Source: DATEMU01 sp964414585 (lineage in GTDB: Bacteria; Planctomycetota; Phycisphaerae; UBA1845; UTPLA1). From it: a DNA stretch of 64,000 nucleotides. Positions 25,626 to 35,403 of this stretch are shown piece by piece. How positions within the stretch are numbered: the stretch's first letter is position 1; the number at the start of each line of letters is the position of its first letter. Location of the stretch: NCBI GenBank assembly GCA_964414585.1, contig CAYPXR010000093.1:1-64000 (forward strand), written 5' to 3'. The notes under the pieces are model-generated. The model saw only the letters and a program-made list of their open reading frames with translations. It was not told where the DNA came from and made no database searches. Both the position numbers and the translations under genes were made by a program.

Positions 25626-28487
25626 GTGGAGGCCGCTTCGGGCATTCCGACTATTCCGGGCTATCGCCTAATCAAAAAGATCGGGCAGGGTGCGTCCGGA
25701 ACTGTATGGCTTGCTGAAGAGCCGCTCTCCAGCCGTAAAGTTGCCGTAAAAATCTTGCCCAAATCAGCCGAAGGCAAGCAGAACATTGGCCGCGAACTCA
25801 ACGGCATCCGCCAATTCCAACAAATCGCGCGCGGGCATCACGATATCGTTCAAATACTCAAGTTGGACGAAACCGAGGATTGCTGCTACTACTCGATGGA
25901 GTTGGCGGACGATGCCGCCACGTCGAAGCCGCTGACATCTTCCGATGGAGACGCTTCCACGTATGTTCCGTTGACGTTGAAACACGTCATCAGCGCTGAA
26001 GCCCCCCTCGATCCGGAACGCGCCCTGGACATTATCACGCACATTCTCCGTGGGCTGGATCACCTTCACGCCAGGAAACTGATTCATCGTGACGTAAAGC
26101 CTGCCAATATCCTCTTCGTGAACGAACGGCCCGAGCTCGGCGATTTGGGCTTGGTCACGCCATCGGATCGAGAAGTGACACAAGTCGGCACCCCCGGTTA
26201 CATGCCGCCGGGCGCTAAAGTGGATAAAACGTCCGATCTCTACGCCGCCGGAATCGTCCTTTATGAAATGATTACGGGATTACGGGGCAGCGACTTTCCT
26301 ACGTTGTCGGGCCGCCGTTTCAAGACCGATGCAAAAACGCGAGCGTTTCAAATTGCGAACGATACGGTCAAGCGGTCTGTCCGTCCGCTTGCCGGCGATC
26401 GCTTTCAATCGGCGCGGGACATGCTCGAACATATCGAAAACGCTCGGTCGGGCACTGCCCGCAATCGCAAACTACTGATAACAGCATCACTCGTCGTCAT
26501 CCTGGGCTTGCTAATCGCAGTGGGCGGCGCGCAAGCCCGAAAGTACTTTGTTGCAAACCGACCGGAATCATCTCCTTCAATCCCTCGTGCCATAACATCG
26601 CGGCAATTGTCCTACGAAGAAGGCGGAGCAGCGGGCACGATCCAAGTCGGTTATTCAGACGGCGCCGCGAAAAATCACAAATTTCCGACCCCAACGAAAG
26701 GTGTTGTCGTCGGAGAGTTTTCACCAGGTAAAACTTCTATTGCCGTAGGCTTCGAAGGGAAAGGCCCTGATTCGGGAAAACTAGAAATCTTTGATGCGGC
26801 TGATTTCCGTGCGACCGATAACCCCATGCCCATCTTCGAAGAGACATTTTGTGACAATCCACCCGCCGCCTGGGACTTTCAAGATCACCCACTGATCTGT
26901 GCCATCAAGCCCCAATTGGCGGTAGACCTCGATGGGATCCCCGGCGACGAATTAGTGATCGCGGCGCTTCATGATGACGGTCCTTGCGAAGTTATTATCA
27001 TGAAGCCTAACGGCCGGAAGATCGGAAGCTTCTGGCACTATGGATGGCTTACGGCTGTGCGGGCCGACGATTTAGACAGCGATGGAAAGAGAGAACTAAT
27101 TTGCTCCGGAGTTGCGAACTGGCGAGAATCTCCAACGCCATTTGGCAGGCGGAGCGAGGTGCTGCATAGTTGCATTATGGTCTTACGACCAGAATCCCTG
27201 GAATCGACGATCGGCTATTGGGGCCCCTTTGCTTGGATGTGCAAGGATTCCAAAGTCGCCCCGAGCGCGTACGGCTATCTCTTGCCCGGACAATCGCGTG
27301 ACGATCGTTGGGATATGAAGAGCTGTGATGTTTTTCATGGACCCAATGGACCGACAATTCGAGCAAGGCTTAGCTTTGATCTGTTTCTGGACCTGAACGC
27401 CGATTTAACGCCAATTCGGGCCTTATTTGAAGCGTACGGCGGCCAACGAAATGCCACGCCACCGCCGGTTGACGAAATCTGGAAGAGAACTTGGCCGTCT
27501 GACAATTCCAGAAAAACTTTACCACCGCACTCTCACATAAGTGCTATCTCAGCGCGGATTCTCCCTCGCGCGAGTGGTCAAAAATCGAGCGAGCCTTCGC
27601 CGCTCAATGTGCTATTCGACAACGGCCGCGAAAAGTTGACAATGTTCTCGACTCCGCCTACTGCGGCCTTGGTTGGAAGATATCAGACAAATGAATCATT
27701 CGTTGCCGTCGGATTCGGTTCCTTAGGACCACTAAGCGGATCGATCGCGATCTACGACGCCAACGAGTTATGGGAGTCCCTTTCGCCAAAGGCTACCACT
27801 GAGCAACGGGTATGCGAGCCGCCACCTGCACAATGGGGGGTTGGGAAGGAGGCGCTGCATTGTGCGCTCGCGCCCCTGCTTGCCGTCGACCTCGACGGTA
27901 TTCCAGGAGATGAATTGTGCCTGACCTCCAACCACGATAACGGCTGTTCAGAGTTGATCATTATGAAGCCGGGCGGCGAGATACTTGGTAGATTTTGGCA
28001 TCACGGTTGGATTGACGATGTTCGCGCTGCTGACCTCGATGGTGACGACCAGCCCGAGTTAGTCTGCAGGGCGTGGGCCACTCGGCGATCAAGTCCGCCT
28101 CCAGGAGACTCATCATCTCGACCCGACGCAAAAAGTTTGTTCACACTGAGTCCTCGCGAGGTCATGGGTGGGACTGGCCATTGGGGTCTGAATGAGTGGA
28201 TGAAAAAGGATTCAAGAGTCACACCGCGTGCGTATGGGTATTTCGCGGAATACTCGGATTACAGCTTGGAAATTGTTGGGGGCCAGGGTGCCCCCATTAT
28301 TCGGGTAACTCTTGGAAACAGCAATTCTTACATTGATTTGCGATGGAACCTCTCCCCAATCAAGGTCGGCTATTTCTCAGGATCGGCTGACAGGAGCAAG
28401 CCCCTTAGGTCAGCCGCCGAAATCTGGACTCGAACCTGGCCGCCCGACCCGGATTCCGCAAAAGATTCCTCCGCGAACGGGGAATAG
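25626..28487 (+). CDS. Receptor-like Ser/Thr protein kinase with duplicated sensor region
   Basis: A 953-residue protein. The kinase domain (about 13-270) has the GQGASG loop, ATP-binding Lys42, catalytic HRDVKPANIL (154-163) and a DLG at 173-175 in place of DFG; GTPGYMPPG replaces the usual GTPxYMxPE, so the APE Glu is missing. One transmembrane helix (about 280-305) follows. The extracytoplasmic part holds two similar modules of about 300 residues; each contains AVDLDGIPGDEL, an IIMKPxG strand, W-H-x-GW and a closing EIWxRTWP. The modules resemble FG-GAP/VCBS-type beta-propeller repeats. An ECF sigma gene starts 17 nt downstream, a pairing common in planctomycetes. Confidence 0.88.
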   Translation: MEAASGIPTIPGYRLIKKIGQGASGTVWLAEEPLSSRKVAVKILPKSAEGKQNIGRELNGIRQFQQIARGHHDIVQILKLDETEDCCYYSMELADDAATSKPLTSSDGDASTYVPLTLKHVISAEAPLDPERALDIITHILRGLDHLHARKLIHRDVKPANILFVNERPELGDLGLVTPSDREVTQVGTPGYMPPGAKVDKTSDLYAAGIVLYEMITGLRGSDFPTLSGRRFKTDAKTRAFQIANDTVKRSVRPLAGDRFQSARDMLEHIENARSGTARNRKLLITASLVVILGLLIAVGGAQARKYFVANRPESSPSIPRAITSRQLSYEEGGAAGTIQVGYSDGAAKNHKFPTPTKGVVVGEFSPGKTSIAVGFEGKGPDSGKLEIFDAADFRATDNPMPIFEETFCDNPPAAWDFQDHPLICAIKPQLAVDLDGIPGDELVIAALHDDGPCEVIIMKPNGRKIGSFWHYGWLTAVRADDLDSDGKRELICSGVANWRESPTPFGRRSEVLHSCIMVLRPESLESTIGYWGPFAWMCKDSKVAPSAYGYLLPGQSRDDRWDMKSCDVFHGPNGPTIRARLSFDLFLDLNADLTPIRALFEAYGGQRNATPPPVDEIWKRTWPSDNSRKTLPPHSHISAISARILPRASGQKSSEPSPLNVLFDNGREKLTMFSTPPTAALVGRYQTNESFVAVGFGSLGPLSGSIAIYDANELWESLSPKATTEQRVCEPPPAQWGVGKEALHCALAPLLAVDLDGIPGDELCLTSNHDNGCSELIIMKPGGEILGRFWHHGWIDDVRAADLDGDDQPELVCRAWATRRSSPPPGDSSSRPDAKSLFTLSPREVMGGTGHWGLNEWMKKDSRVTPRAYGYFAEYSDYSLEIVGGQGAPIIRVTLGNSNSYIDLRWNLSPIKVGYFSGSADRSKPLRSAAEIWTRTWPPDPDSAKDSSANGE

Positions 28488-28504
28488 TAGGGCCGAGGGC
28501 AATC

Positions 28505-29083
28505 ATGGACCTGACCGCCTCTCAAACCTCAACGACCCTCCTTCGACAGGTGGCCGAAGGCGTAAGTCCGGCGGCGGAAGCGATCTTCTACGATCGCTAC
28601 AGCCGCATGGCCCGCACGGTCATCCTTGGTTCCGGCATCCGCGCCCAGGATTGCGACGATGTGGTACAGGAAGCGATGATCGTCGCGGTCGAACGCCTCC
28701 GCGACGGCGGCTACCAGCGCGACAAGGGCGGCTTCAGGGCATGGTTCAAAGGCGTTCTGCGGCACAAAATCGCTCACGCCTGGCGCGACGCCTCCCGCAC
28801 GGTGACCCCGGCGGCGAGCCTTCCGGACAAGGCCGACTCGGCCCCCACCCCCGCCGAAGCCTTCGAAGCCGTCTTCGACGCCGAAGCGCAGGCCGTCGCC
28901 ATCGAAGAAGCGTTGGATGAGATCAAGTCCGAAGTCGAGCCGACGACTTGGCAGGCGTTCGACCTGATCACGCGCAAGGGCTGGACGCCAAAAGAAGTAG
29001 CGCGACACCTAGGAAAAACCCGTAGCGCAATCGACCAGGCCCTCAAGCGCGTCAAGGATCGCCTGATCGACATGCTAAAGTAG
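28505..29083 (+). CDS. ECF-type RNA polymerase sigma factor
   Basis: A 192-residue sigma-70-family protein. Region 2 is about 20-90 (RYSRMARTVILGSG, DCDDVVQEAMIVAVERL, FRAWFKGVLRHKIAHAWRD). Region 4 is about 140-192 (WQAFDLITRKGWTPKEVARHLGKT followed by AIDQALKRVKDRL, the helix-turn-helix). The spacer between them is Ala/Pro-rich. It directly follows the receptor kinase on the same strand, so phosphorylation of the sigma factor or of a partner is a plausible control route (inference). No anti-sigma gene is adjacent. Confidence 0.9.
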   Translation: MDLTASQTSTTLLRQVAEGVSPAAEAIFYDRYSRMARTVILGSGIRAQDCDDVVQEAMIVAVERLRDGGYQRDKGGFRAWFKGVLRHKIAHAWRDASRTVTPAASLPDKADSAPTPAEAFEAVFDAEAQAVAIEEALDEIKSEVEPTTWQAFDLITRKGWTPKEVARHLGKTRSAIDQALKRVKDRLIDMLK

Positions 29084-29219
29084 CGGCCGCGCGCCCCCGC
29101 CGGCTCGCCGCACTTTCCACTGCTCCAAGAAAAAATCACCAGGAGAATTCGATTTCGCAAAAGAACCCCTTTGCCGGTGGGAACTGTTTGGAAAGAACAC
29201 TTAGGAAAGGATCCCCAAA

Positions 29220-31280
29220 ATGCAATTCCCCCCGCGTAAAAATTATTTTTTGTTGAAAAACCTGTCTTTGCTTCTTACTGGCTTGGTGGTCATCGGCGGG
29301 TGTCCCACTCAGCTTCCGGAGGGACTCACTCTACCTCCGAGTGAGGGACCCTATTCTGACACAACTCCAACTGGTGCAGATATCCAAATCGATGGAGTTG
29401 GCGGGGGCGGCTTCCCCAATTTGAAATTACCGTTTTCGAGTGGCGCGACATGGTCGGTGACGCGTGGATATAACACGCCACCAACCCATGTTAATGGCGA
29501 TGTTTATGCGTTGGACTTCACAATCGGCGGATGTGATTCCTACGGCAAATCCATACTTGCTGCTGCTGGCGGCGTGGCGCGAATCAGACCGGAACCCTCC
29601 GATAGAAACTTCTGTGGATCGGGCAGCTACGGCTCCTATGTCTCGATCGATCACGGCGGTGGCTACACTACTCTTTACGCGCACTTGTTATCGATTTCTG
29701 TTTCGGACGGCGCGCGCGTCGTCCAGGGACAGGAAGTTGGAAAATGTGGCAACTCAGGAGGCACCTGCGGCATCGCGTGCTCTGAACATCCCGGCACGCA
29801 CTTGCATTTCCGGCTACAGTATTTCGATGGTTCAACAGTTACGGCGATCAAACCCGAGCCCATGTCCGGCTATCAAACATTCACGACCGGTCAACTTTAT
29901 ACCTCGGATAATGCGTTCACGCCTACACCTGCGGAAAACTACACGATAAAAACGAGTACGTCCCCGGCCGTTGGGGGCACGACCAACGGCAACGGATCCT
30001 ACGCAAGCGGTTCAACGCGAACCGTAATTGCAACGCCCAACGCGAATTACGCCTTCGTGAATTGGACAGAAGGCGGGAGCCCGGTCAGCACGTCGGCCAG
30101 CTATCATTTCACGCTCAACTCTAACCGAACTCTCGTCGCGAATTTCGCGCAGATCTCAATTTCAGGCAACTGGACTGCCGTAGGCGGGGGCCTGAATAGT
30201 CCAACGGTTTACGCGCTAAGTGCTGATAATAGCGGTGCTCTGATGGCCGCTGGTTGGCCCAATCCCTCGACGGCCACCCGAATCGCTCGGTTCAACGGAG
30301 CGACTTGGAGTGCGCTTGATGGAAGCAACTCGTGGGGCGGCGTCTTTGCGACCGCAAACTATTATGTTGCCGAGGACTCCGCAATGGAACTCTTTGCTGG
30401 CGGCTGGCTGTCGCTTGACCCCTCATGTGGCGGCGGGGCGCAGCAACCAGTCTCGGTTTGTCGACTGCGTTCGTGCTCCGGCAGCAAGTGGGACTGGCTC
30501 CCCAACGGGTGCGCTGGCGGCGGCGTGAACGCTGGTAACTGTAGCAATTACGGAACGGTCCAAGCGCTGTTGAACATGGGACAGAAGCTCATAATCGCCG
30601 GTCAATTTGACCGGGCCGGGAGCAACGCCTCTGCCAGAAACATCGTCCAATGGGATGGCACAAATACCTACGCGCCGAGTTCTTGGTCTGCTCTCGGTAG
30701 CGGACTCGGTGATGGAACCGATGACAAGATTTGGGCCCTAGTACCGTATAACGGCCAGGTGCACGCCGGCGGCAAGTTCGTGCGCAGTGGTGATGGCCAA
30801 ACGGTCCTAAACAACATTGCGCGTTGGGACGGCAGCACGTGGCGCCCGCTCATTGATGGCGGCCTGATCGGATTGGACGGCAACATAAACTCCATGACCT
30901 CATATGGCGGAATGCTCGTTGCAGCAGGCAACTTTGCCCACGCGGGACCTGCTACAACTAACAAAGGGGTGGCCATGTGGAATGGAAGCGCCTGGCAACC
31001 GTTGGACGCAGGATGGGGCGATGGATCGAATGACAAGGCGGCGTACCTCGGGGTGTTCCAAGGTCACTTCGTTGCAGGCGGAGTCCGACAGGGCGGGTCC
31101 ATGGCATACATCGTCGCCCAGTGGAACGGCTCCTCCTGGGTCCAGATGGGGCCTAAGCTCAATGGTCTTCCACTTTGCTTTTTCGAACTCAACGGTGCCT
31201 TGTACGTCGGCGGACAATTCACCAGCGCGGAAGATGGCACGACTCTCAACCACATCGCCAAGTGGACACCGTCGCCTTAA
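29220..31280 (+). CDS. M23 peptidase lipoprotein with InlB-type repeat and propeller-like C-terminus
   Basis: A 686-residue predicted lipoprotein with lipobox VIGGC near residue 28. A LytM/M23 zinc peptidase domain spans about 75-230, with ligands in THVNGDVYALDF (HxxxD) and GTHLHF (HxH) and a YAHL segment; these enzymes cut peptidoglycan cross-links or similar peptides. A divergent InlB B-repeat-like domain follows (about 240-315, ending FVNWTEGG...LVANFA). The rest consists of repeated units such as VAQWNGSSW, IARWDGSTW and IAKWTPSP, each near a GG or AGG strand, suggesting a beta-propeller of the kind used for surface binding. AAGGA precedes the ATG. Confidence 0.83.
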   Translation: MQFPPRKNYFLLKNLSLLLTGLVVIGGCPTQLPEGLTLPPSEGPYSDTTPTGADIQIDGVGGGGFPNLKLPFSSGATWSVTRGYNTPPTHVNGDVYALDFTIGGCDSYGKSILAAAGGVARIRPEPSDRNFCGSGSYGSYVSIDHGGGYTTLYAHLLSISVSDGARVVQGQEVGKCGNSGGTCGIACSEHPGTHLHFRLQYFDGSTVTAIKPEPMSGYQTFTTGQLYTSDNAFTPTPAENYTIKTSTSPAVGGTTNGNGSYASGSTRTVIATPNANYAFVNWTEGGSPVSTSASYHFTLNSNRTLVANFAQISISGNWTAVGGGLNSPTVYALSADNSGALMAAGWPNPSTATRIARFNGATWSALDGSNSWGGVFATANYYVAEDSAMELFAGGWLSLDPSCGGGAQQPVSVCRLRSCSGSKWDWLPNGCAGGGVNAGNCSNYGTVQALLNMGQKLIIAGQFDRAGSNASARNIVQWDGTNTYAPSSWSALGSGLGDGTDDKIWALVPYNGQVHAGGKFVRSGDGQTVLNNIARWDGSTWRPLIDGGLIGLDGNINSMTSYGGMLVAAGNFAHAGPATTNKGVAMWNGSAWQPLDAGWGDGSNDKAAYLGVFQGHFVAGGVRQGGSMAYIVAQWNGSSWVQMGPKLNGLPLCFFELNGALYVGGQFTSAEDGTTLNHIAKWTPSP

Positions 31281-31436
31281 ATCAAGTTTGATACCCAGAC
31301 CCAACTGCGAACCGCTTTGCGGCATCTGCCTCGTTCCCGCGGGCTTCGCAACAGCGATCGGCCTCATCAGCATGAAATCGAGCATCCGCCGCCGCAATAG
31401 AGATTTGAGCCGTGAACGACAAATCAGGAGGAGCCA

Positions 31437-31946
31437 ATGATCTGTCAAAAATGCGAAAAAGAAATCGCTCCCGATTCGTTTTTCTGCCAATGGTGCGGGT
31501 CATTCCTGTCTGACCCCGGACGCGGAAAGAAGGCGAGCCTTTTTCGGCGATGGCTGGCATTGACGATTGACCCCCTCCTGGCCGTGCTCATGTATTTCGC
31601 GGCAATGCTGCTTTCGACCCTTCTCGGAAACGCGGCAGCCGGAGAATCCGGCGCGGGCTCGACAGGATTCTTGATGGTGGTTCTTTTTCCCATTATCTAT
31701 TTCCTCTGGTTTCTCACTTTGCTCCCGAAAGGCCTCACCCCTGGTAAAAAACTGCTGGGCTTGCGAGTCATCGATCATCAGACAGGTGCGGTGCCGGGTT
31801 TCGGACGGATGTTCATTCGTGAAATCCCCGGTCGCATTCTAAGCGGTCTCTTTCTCTCTCTTGGGTATTTCTGGGCACTTTGGGATAAGAATGCCCAGGC
31901 TTGGCATGACAAGCTCGCCGGCACAGTCGTCGTCAAGACACTATGA
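31437..31946 (+). CDS. RDD-family membrane protein with N-terminal zinc ribbon
   Basis: A 169-residue protein. An N-terminal CxxC...CxxC ribbon (CQKCEKEIAPDSFFCQWCG) is followed by an RDD domain with three hydrophobic segments; RRWLALTIDPLLAV and KGLTPGKKLLGLRVID are the typical blocks. An AGGAGGAG Shine-Dalgarno precedes the ATG. The function is unknown. It overlaps an alternative start of the next gene and probably shares a transcript with it. Confidence 0.85.
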   Translation: MICQKCEKEIAPDSFFCQWCGSFLSDPGRGKKASLFRRWLALTIDPLLAVLMYFAAMLLSTLLGNAAAGESGAGSTGFLMVVLFPIIYFLWFLTLLPKGLTPGKKLLGLRVIDHQTGAVPGFGRMFIREIPGRILSGLFLSLGYFWALWDKNAQAWHDKLAGTVVVKTL

Positions 31947-31966
31947 GGATAAGGAGAGAATACACG

Positions 31967-32500
31967 ATGGGAAAATTACCGCGGTTTGTTCGCATCGCCA
32001 GTCAATTTACGGCAATGCTTATGGGCGTCGTCGGCTGCTCTCAACCCGAACCGGTCGGTGCGGGCGGCGTGGTCTCCGTCGTACAGCAGAAGTGCATCGA
32101 GACGGCCTGCGAGCGCGCCATGCAGGAAGCCTCGCTGGGTTCGGATCGCCTCGCCAAGCGGCGTGTTTACATGCGTTTTGATGGAAACACCACCACCGAT
32201 CCCGGCGCGGATCGCGCCTGCGAAACGGTCAAGAGCCGAATTCGCAAGACTGCTGCCCTTGTGGTGGACGACGCCTCAGCCGCCGACGAATCGGTCACCT
32301 TCCGCGTTCAGCGCGCTGGTGTCGACGTAGCGCACAGCAGTATTTTCGGTTTCTCGAAGGTCACCACGACCGCCGAGGTCAAAATCGGCCTCACTTTCCA
32401 GAAGAACGGCGGTTCCCCTATCGAAAAAGACGGAATCGGCGTTGCCCGCCACAAGCTCTCAAAGTGGATCGGAATCCCCATCGGCGAAAAGTGGGAATAA
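31967..32500 (+). CDS. Lipoprotein of unknown function
   Basis: A 177-residue predicted lipoprotein: lipobox MGVVGC near residues 19-24, then a domain with two Cys-containing helices (QQKCIETACERAMQEASL) and several beta strands. The frame opens at 31943, overlapping the RDD stop, but ATG 31967 has an AGGAG at 10 nt and gives a cleaner signal peptide. I do not recognise the family. Confidence 0.65.
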   Translation: MGKLPRFVRIASQFTAMLMGVVGCSQPEPVGAGGVVSVVQQKCIETACERAMQEASLGSDRLAKRRVYMRFDGNTTTDPGADRACETVKSRIRKTAALVVDDASAADESVTFRVQRAGVDVAHSSIFGFSKVTTTAEVKIGLTFQKNGGSPIEKDGIGVARHKLSKWIGIPIGEKWE

Positions 32501-32523
32501 TGTCGGTATAGCGTGTTTGTCGC

Positions 32524-33765
32524 TTACTTCGGCTTGTTCTGCTTCCACCAGAGCCGCCATGCATTCTCGTCGAAGCCGAAGTTCTGGCCGGTGATCTTAA
32601 TGAGCGCTTCCTGGACCTCCGTGCGGTAGATCGAGACCAGGTGAACCTCCGTCCAGTAGGTGGTGCCAATCAGCGAGCCGGGCCCCAGGCAACCGATGCC
32701 GTCGGGCTGATACCAGAGGAAATCTCCGCCGCATCGGTATCGGGCACATCCGCCAAACGCGTACCGAATGTCGTCGAGATAGACCGGCCCGGAGACCACG
32801 ACGCTTTTCCGGGTCTCGATGGAGAGCTTACCGATGAGATCGTCGACGGCGTCTACGGCCTTGAGCAGCCCCAGCGCTGTCGCGGCATTGCGAAGCACGG
32901 GCTCTTCGCCGCCGAGAAGGGCGTCGCGGAGCGTCTCCACAATTCGCGGGTCCTTTCGCCCGACGAGTTCGACCGTGGCGGCCTGGCGGATGACGGCCGA
33001 AGGATCCAGCAGCGCGGCGACGACGATATTCATCGTCGCCTCGTCCTCTTTGAACTGCGCGAGCGATTCGATCATCAAACGCCGCACCAGTTCCGTGCCG
33101 GTGCTGAGAATGCTGGTGATGGCGGGGATGGCCAGCGGCTCGCGAATCGCAAGGATCTGCTCGCGGCCGTCGAGAAAGCGCTTGGACGTCGGGTCGCTCT
33201 CACCGTCCAGTCGGCCGCGGAATATCGCCTTGACCTGCACGAACCACTCGGTCACGACTTTGCGAACCTTGTCGTTGGCTGCCTTGGCCTGTTTCTTCGC
33301 CTGTTTCGCGGCGGGATCGACCGGCGGCCGCTTCGACGGCTTGACCCATTGTCCGTTTTCATGGACGAACCCCAGCGCGGCGCGGGCGCCGGCATGGTCT
33401 GGATCGAGCTTAATCGTCTCGCGAAGGTGCTCTAGTTCCTCGGTTCGCAGGCCGTTCTTCGCGCACCATTGCGCCAAGGCGAACTGGTCGGCGGCCGTTT
33501 GCTTGTACTTCCGTTTTTCGTGCTGGTATCGATCCCACGGCGACGGCGCCGCCACCTGACGTTCAATCTGCGTGCGTTCGATGTCGACGGTACCGATGGG
33601 AGTTCGAATCCTCAGTGTATCTCCATGATCGGCGAGCACCTCCCCTTCGATCTCGCCGCCGCCCTTGAGAATGAAGAGATCGCCGCGCGCAAGGGGAGCG
33701 GATGCCGAAAGGAGCAAAGTTCCGAAGGCTCCCCAACAGAACCCATTAAGCAGCATCCGCGACAT
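32524..33765 (-). CDS. Secreted protein with HEAT-like repeats
   Basis: A 413-residue exported protein. The signal peptide (FCWGAFGTLLLSASAPLARG) precedes a short beta-rich domain resembling a membrane-rim or SH3-like fold (FILKGGGEIEGEVLADHGDTLRI). A TPR-like, Lys/Ala-rich segment follows, then HEAT-type helices at about 215-330 (AIPAITSILSTGTELVRRLMIES, ATVELVGRKDPRIVETL). The last 80 residues are aromatic-rich with several Cys. ATG 33765 is preferred over GTG 33771. It lies 37 nt downstream of the MFS gene, so both may be one operon. The function is unknown. Confidence 0.7.
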   Translation of the reverse strand: MSRMLLNGFCWGAFGTLLLSASAPLARGDLFILKGGGEIEGEVLADHGDTLRIRTPIGTVDIERTQIERQVAAPSPWDRYQHEKRKYKQTAADQFALAQWCAKNGLRTEELEHLRETIKLDPDHAGARAALGFVHENGQWVKPSKRPPVDPAAKQAKKQAKAANDKVRKVVTEWFVQVKAIFRGRLDGESDPTSKRFLDGREQILAIREPLAIPAITSILSTGTELVRRLMIESLAQFKEDEATMNIVVAALLDPSAVIRQAATVELVGRKDPRIVETLRDALLGGEEPVLRNAATALGLLKAVDAVDDLIGKLSIETRKSVVVSGPVYLDDIRYAFGGCARYRCGGDFLWYQPDGIGCLGPGSLIGTTYWTEVHLVSIYRTEVQEALIKITGQNFGFDENAWRLWWKQNKPK

Positions 33766-33802
33766 CGTCACTAATTATATGACTGACAGGGCAGCAGGGG
33801 GG

Positions 33803-35263
33803 TTAGGTCCCTCGGGTGTCTTTTCCGCGATGGCCGATCCACAAATAGGTCATCAGTACGGTTCCGAGGATGCCGAAAGGAAGCATCGAGGCAAACCAAA
33901 CAGTGGGGTTCATCACCGTATGAGGGGCCGACGTCGCCGTGTTGGCGGGAGCCGACGATGCAACGGAACGGATGATGGCGAAATGATCCAGGAGCGTCCC
34001 CAGGCCGTAGCCGGATATCAAAGCCCCGTAGTACTGAAAGGAATCGATAATTCCCGATGAGCAACCGGCCATTTTTCGCCCGCCCAGATCCATCGCCGCC
34101 GCCGTCCCCAGGATGGAGTGCGTTGAATTGCACATCATGCTCATGAGGATAATGACGCCGACCGCCAGCCAGGCGGCGGATGCCGATCCATGGCTTGGCA
34201 GAAAAATTGCAACCAGCGTCAAGACGGCCTGAGCGCAATATAACACGGCGGCGACGGGAGCGCGCCGGCCCTTGAACCACAAGTCCGAAATATAGCCCGA
34301 AGCCATCGAGCCCACCGTGGCCGTCACCGGTAGACCGATGACCAGTGCCGTGAAAAGCCACGAGGTTCGATCCGCGCCCCAGACCTCCTTTAGATATACG
34401 GCAAACCAGGATTCAATCGCGCGCCGCACAAAACCCGTGCAAAAATAAGCGCCGGCGACAATCCACACCACGGGATTGGAGGAAATCTTCCGCCATACGT
34501 CTCGGAGTCGGATTTTTTCGTTGGGATCGCCCGGAGAATCATCGTCATGCTCGATGTGATATCCCGCTTCCTCGGGATTGTTTTTCACCGTCAGGTTCAT
34601 CAGCACGATGATGATGGCGACGACCATCGGCGGAATGAAAAACATGTATCGCCAGTCCAGCTTCGGAATGGTGATTGTTGCAATCAGGAGCGGAATGGCG
34701 ACGCCCGTCGCCAGAATCGTTCCGAGTTGCCCCGCACCGATCGCCCCGAGGTTGATCATCGCCCCGAAAATCCCGGCAAACGCGCCACGTTCGCGTCGGC
34801 GAAACCAGGCGGTGTTAATCTTGATCATGCCGGGCGCGCCGAAGGCCTGCATGTATCCATCAGCGGAGCGAATGAGCACCAGGACCGGGAGTAGTAAGGT
34901 GATACTCGACCAGGTGGTGAATCCAAACGCCAGGTTAAGGATGATCGTCGAGACCGCACCGATGGTCATCGCCTTCTTTCCGCCCAGGCGGTCGGTAAAG
35001 AGGCCGTTGATCATCTGACCGACGGCATAGGCGCCATCTCGTCCCGAGTTGATCAGGCCATATTGAGCATTGCTCAGTCCCAGCCCCGCTTTGACCTCGT
35101 TGGCGATCGGGCTCAGGTTGTAGCGACACAAGTAATACGATGCGTACGTGAGACCGAGGAAGAACCAGTTTCGCCCTCGGCGTCGTCGAAATCCCGGCGG
35201 GTTCTTGTATTGTTCAGAGGTTGAGAAGCTCGTCGTGGCAGGCTGCGACATCATGACCACCAT
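33803..35263 (-). CDS. MFS transporter, organophosphate:phosphate antiporter (OPA) type
   Basis: About 486 residues with 12 predicted transmembrane segments. The N-terminal YASYYLCRYNLSPI and the following GLINSGRDGAYAVGQMINGLFTDRLGGKK are the OPA/GlpT-UhpT signature (the Arg in the first helix region contacts phosphate in GlpT). The second half keeps ADGYMQAFGAPGMIKINTAWF and GRRAPVAAVLY. Family members exchange sugar phosphates or glycerol-3-phosphate for phosphate; the substrate is not determined here. The start is uncertain: the frame opens at 35377, but the homology begins after the cluster of Met codons at 35251-35263. Confidence 0.87.
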   Translation of the reverse strand: MVVMMSQPATTSFSTSEQYKNPPGFRRRRGRNWFFLGLTYASYYLCRYNLSPIANEVKAGLGLSNAQYGLINSGRDGAYAVGQMINGLFTDRLGGKKAMTIGAVSTIILNLAFGFTTWSSITLLLPVLVLIRSADGYMQAFGAPGMIKINTAWFRRRERGAFAGIFGAMINLGAIGAGQLGTILATGVAIPLLIATITIPKLDWRYMFFIPPMVVAIIIVLMNLTVKNNPEEAGYHIEHDDDSPGDPNEKIRLRDVWRKISSNPVVWIVAGAYFCTGFVRRAIESWFAVYLKEVWGADRTSWLFTALVIGLPVTATVGSMASGYISDLWFKGRRAPVAAVLYCAQAVLTLVAIFLPSHGSASAAWLAVGVIILMSMMCNSTHSILGTAAAMDLGGRKMAGCSSGIIDSFQYYGALISGYGLGTLLDHFAIIRSVASSAPANTATSAPHTVMNPTVWFASMLPFGILGTVLMTYLWIGHRGKDTRGT

Positions 35264-35403
35264 GAGGCGACCGTGACAGTCGCCGGAAACAAGAACGGGA
35301 TGGTATAACGGCATCGTCGGATGCTGGCAATCGCATTTGCCGTCCATCGTTGCGATCGGCACGGTCGCCGTTATCATCTTCTTAACAAATCACAAGGTGA
35401 AAC

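Noticed and set aside
33603..33612. GTTCGAATCC, which resembles a tRNA T-loop
   Set aside because: It lies inside the HEAT-like protein gene and no acceptor stem or anticodon arm can be built around it.
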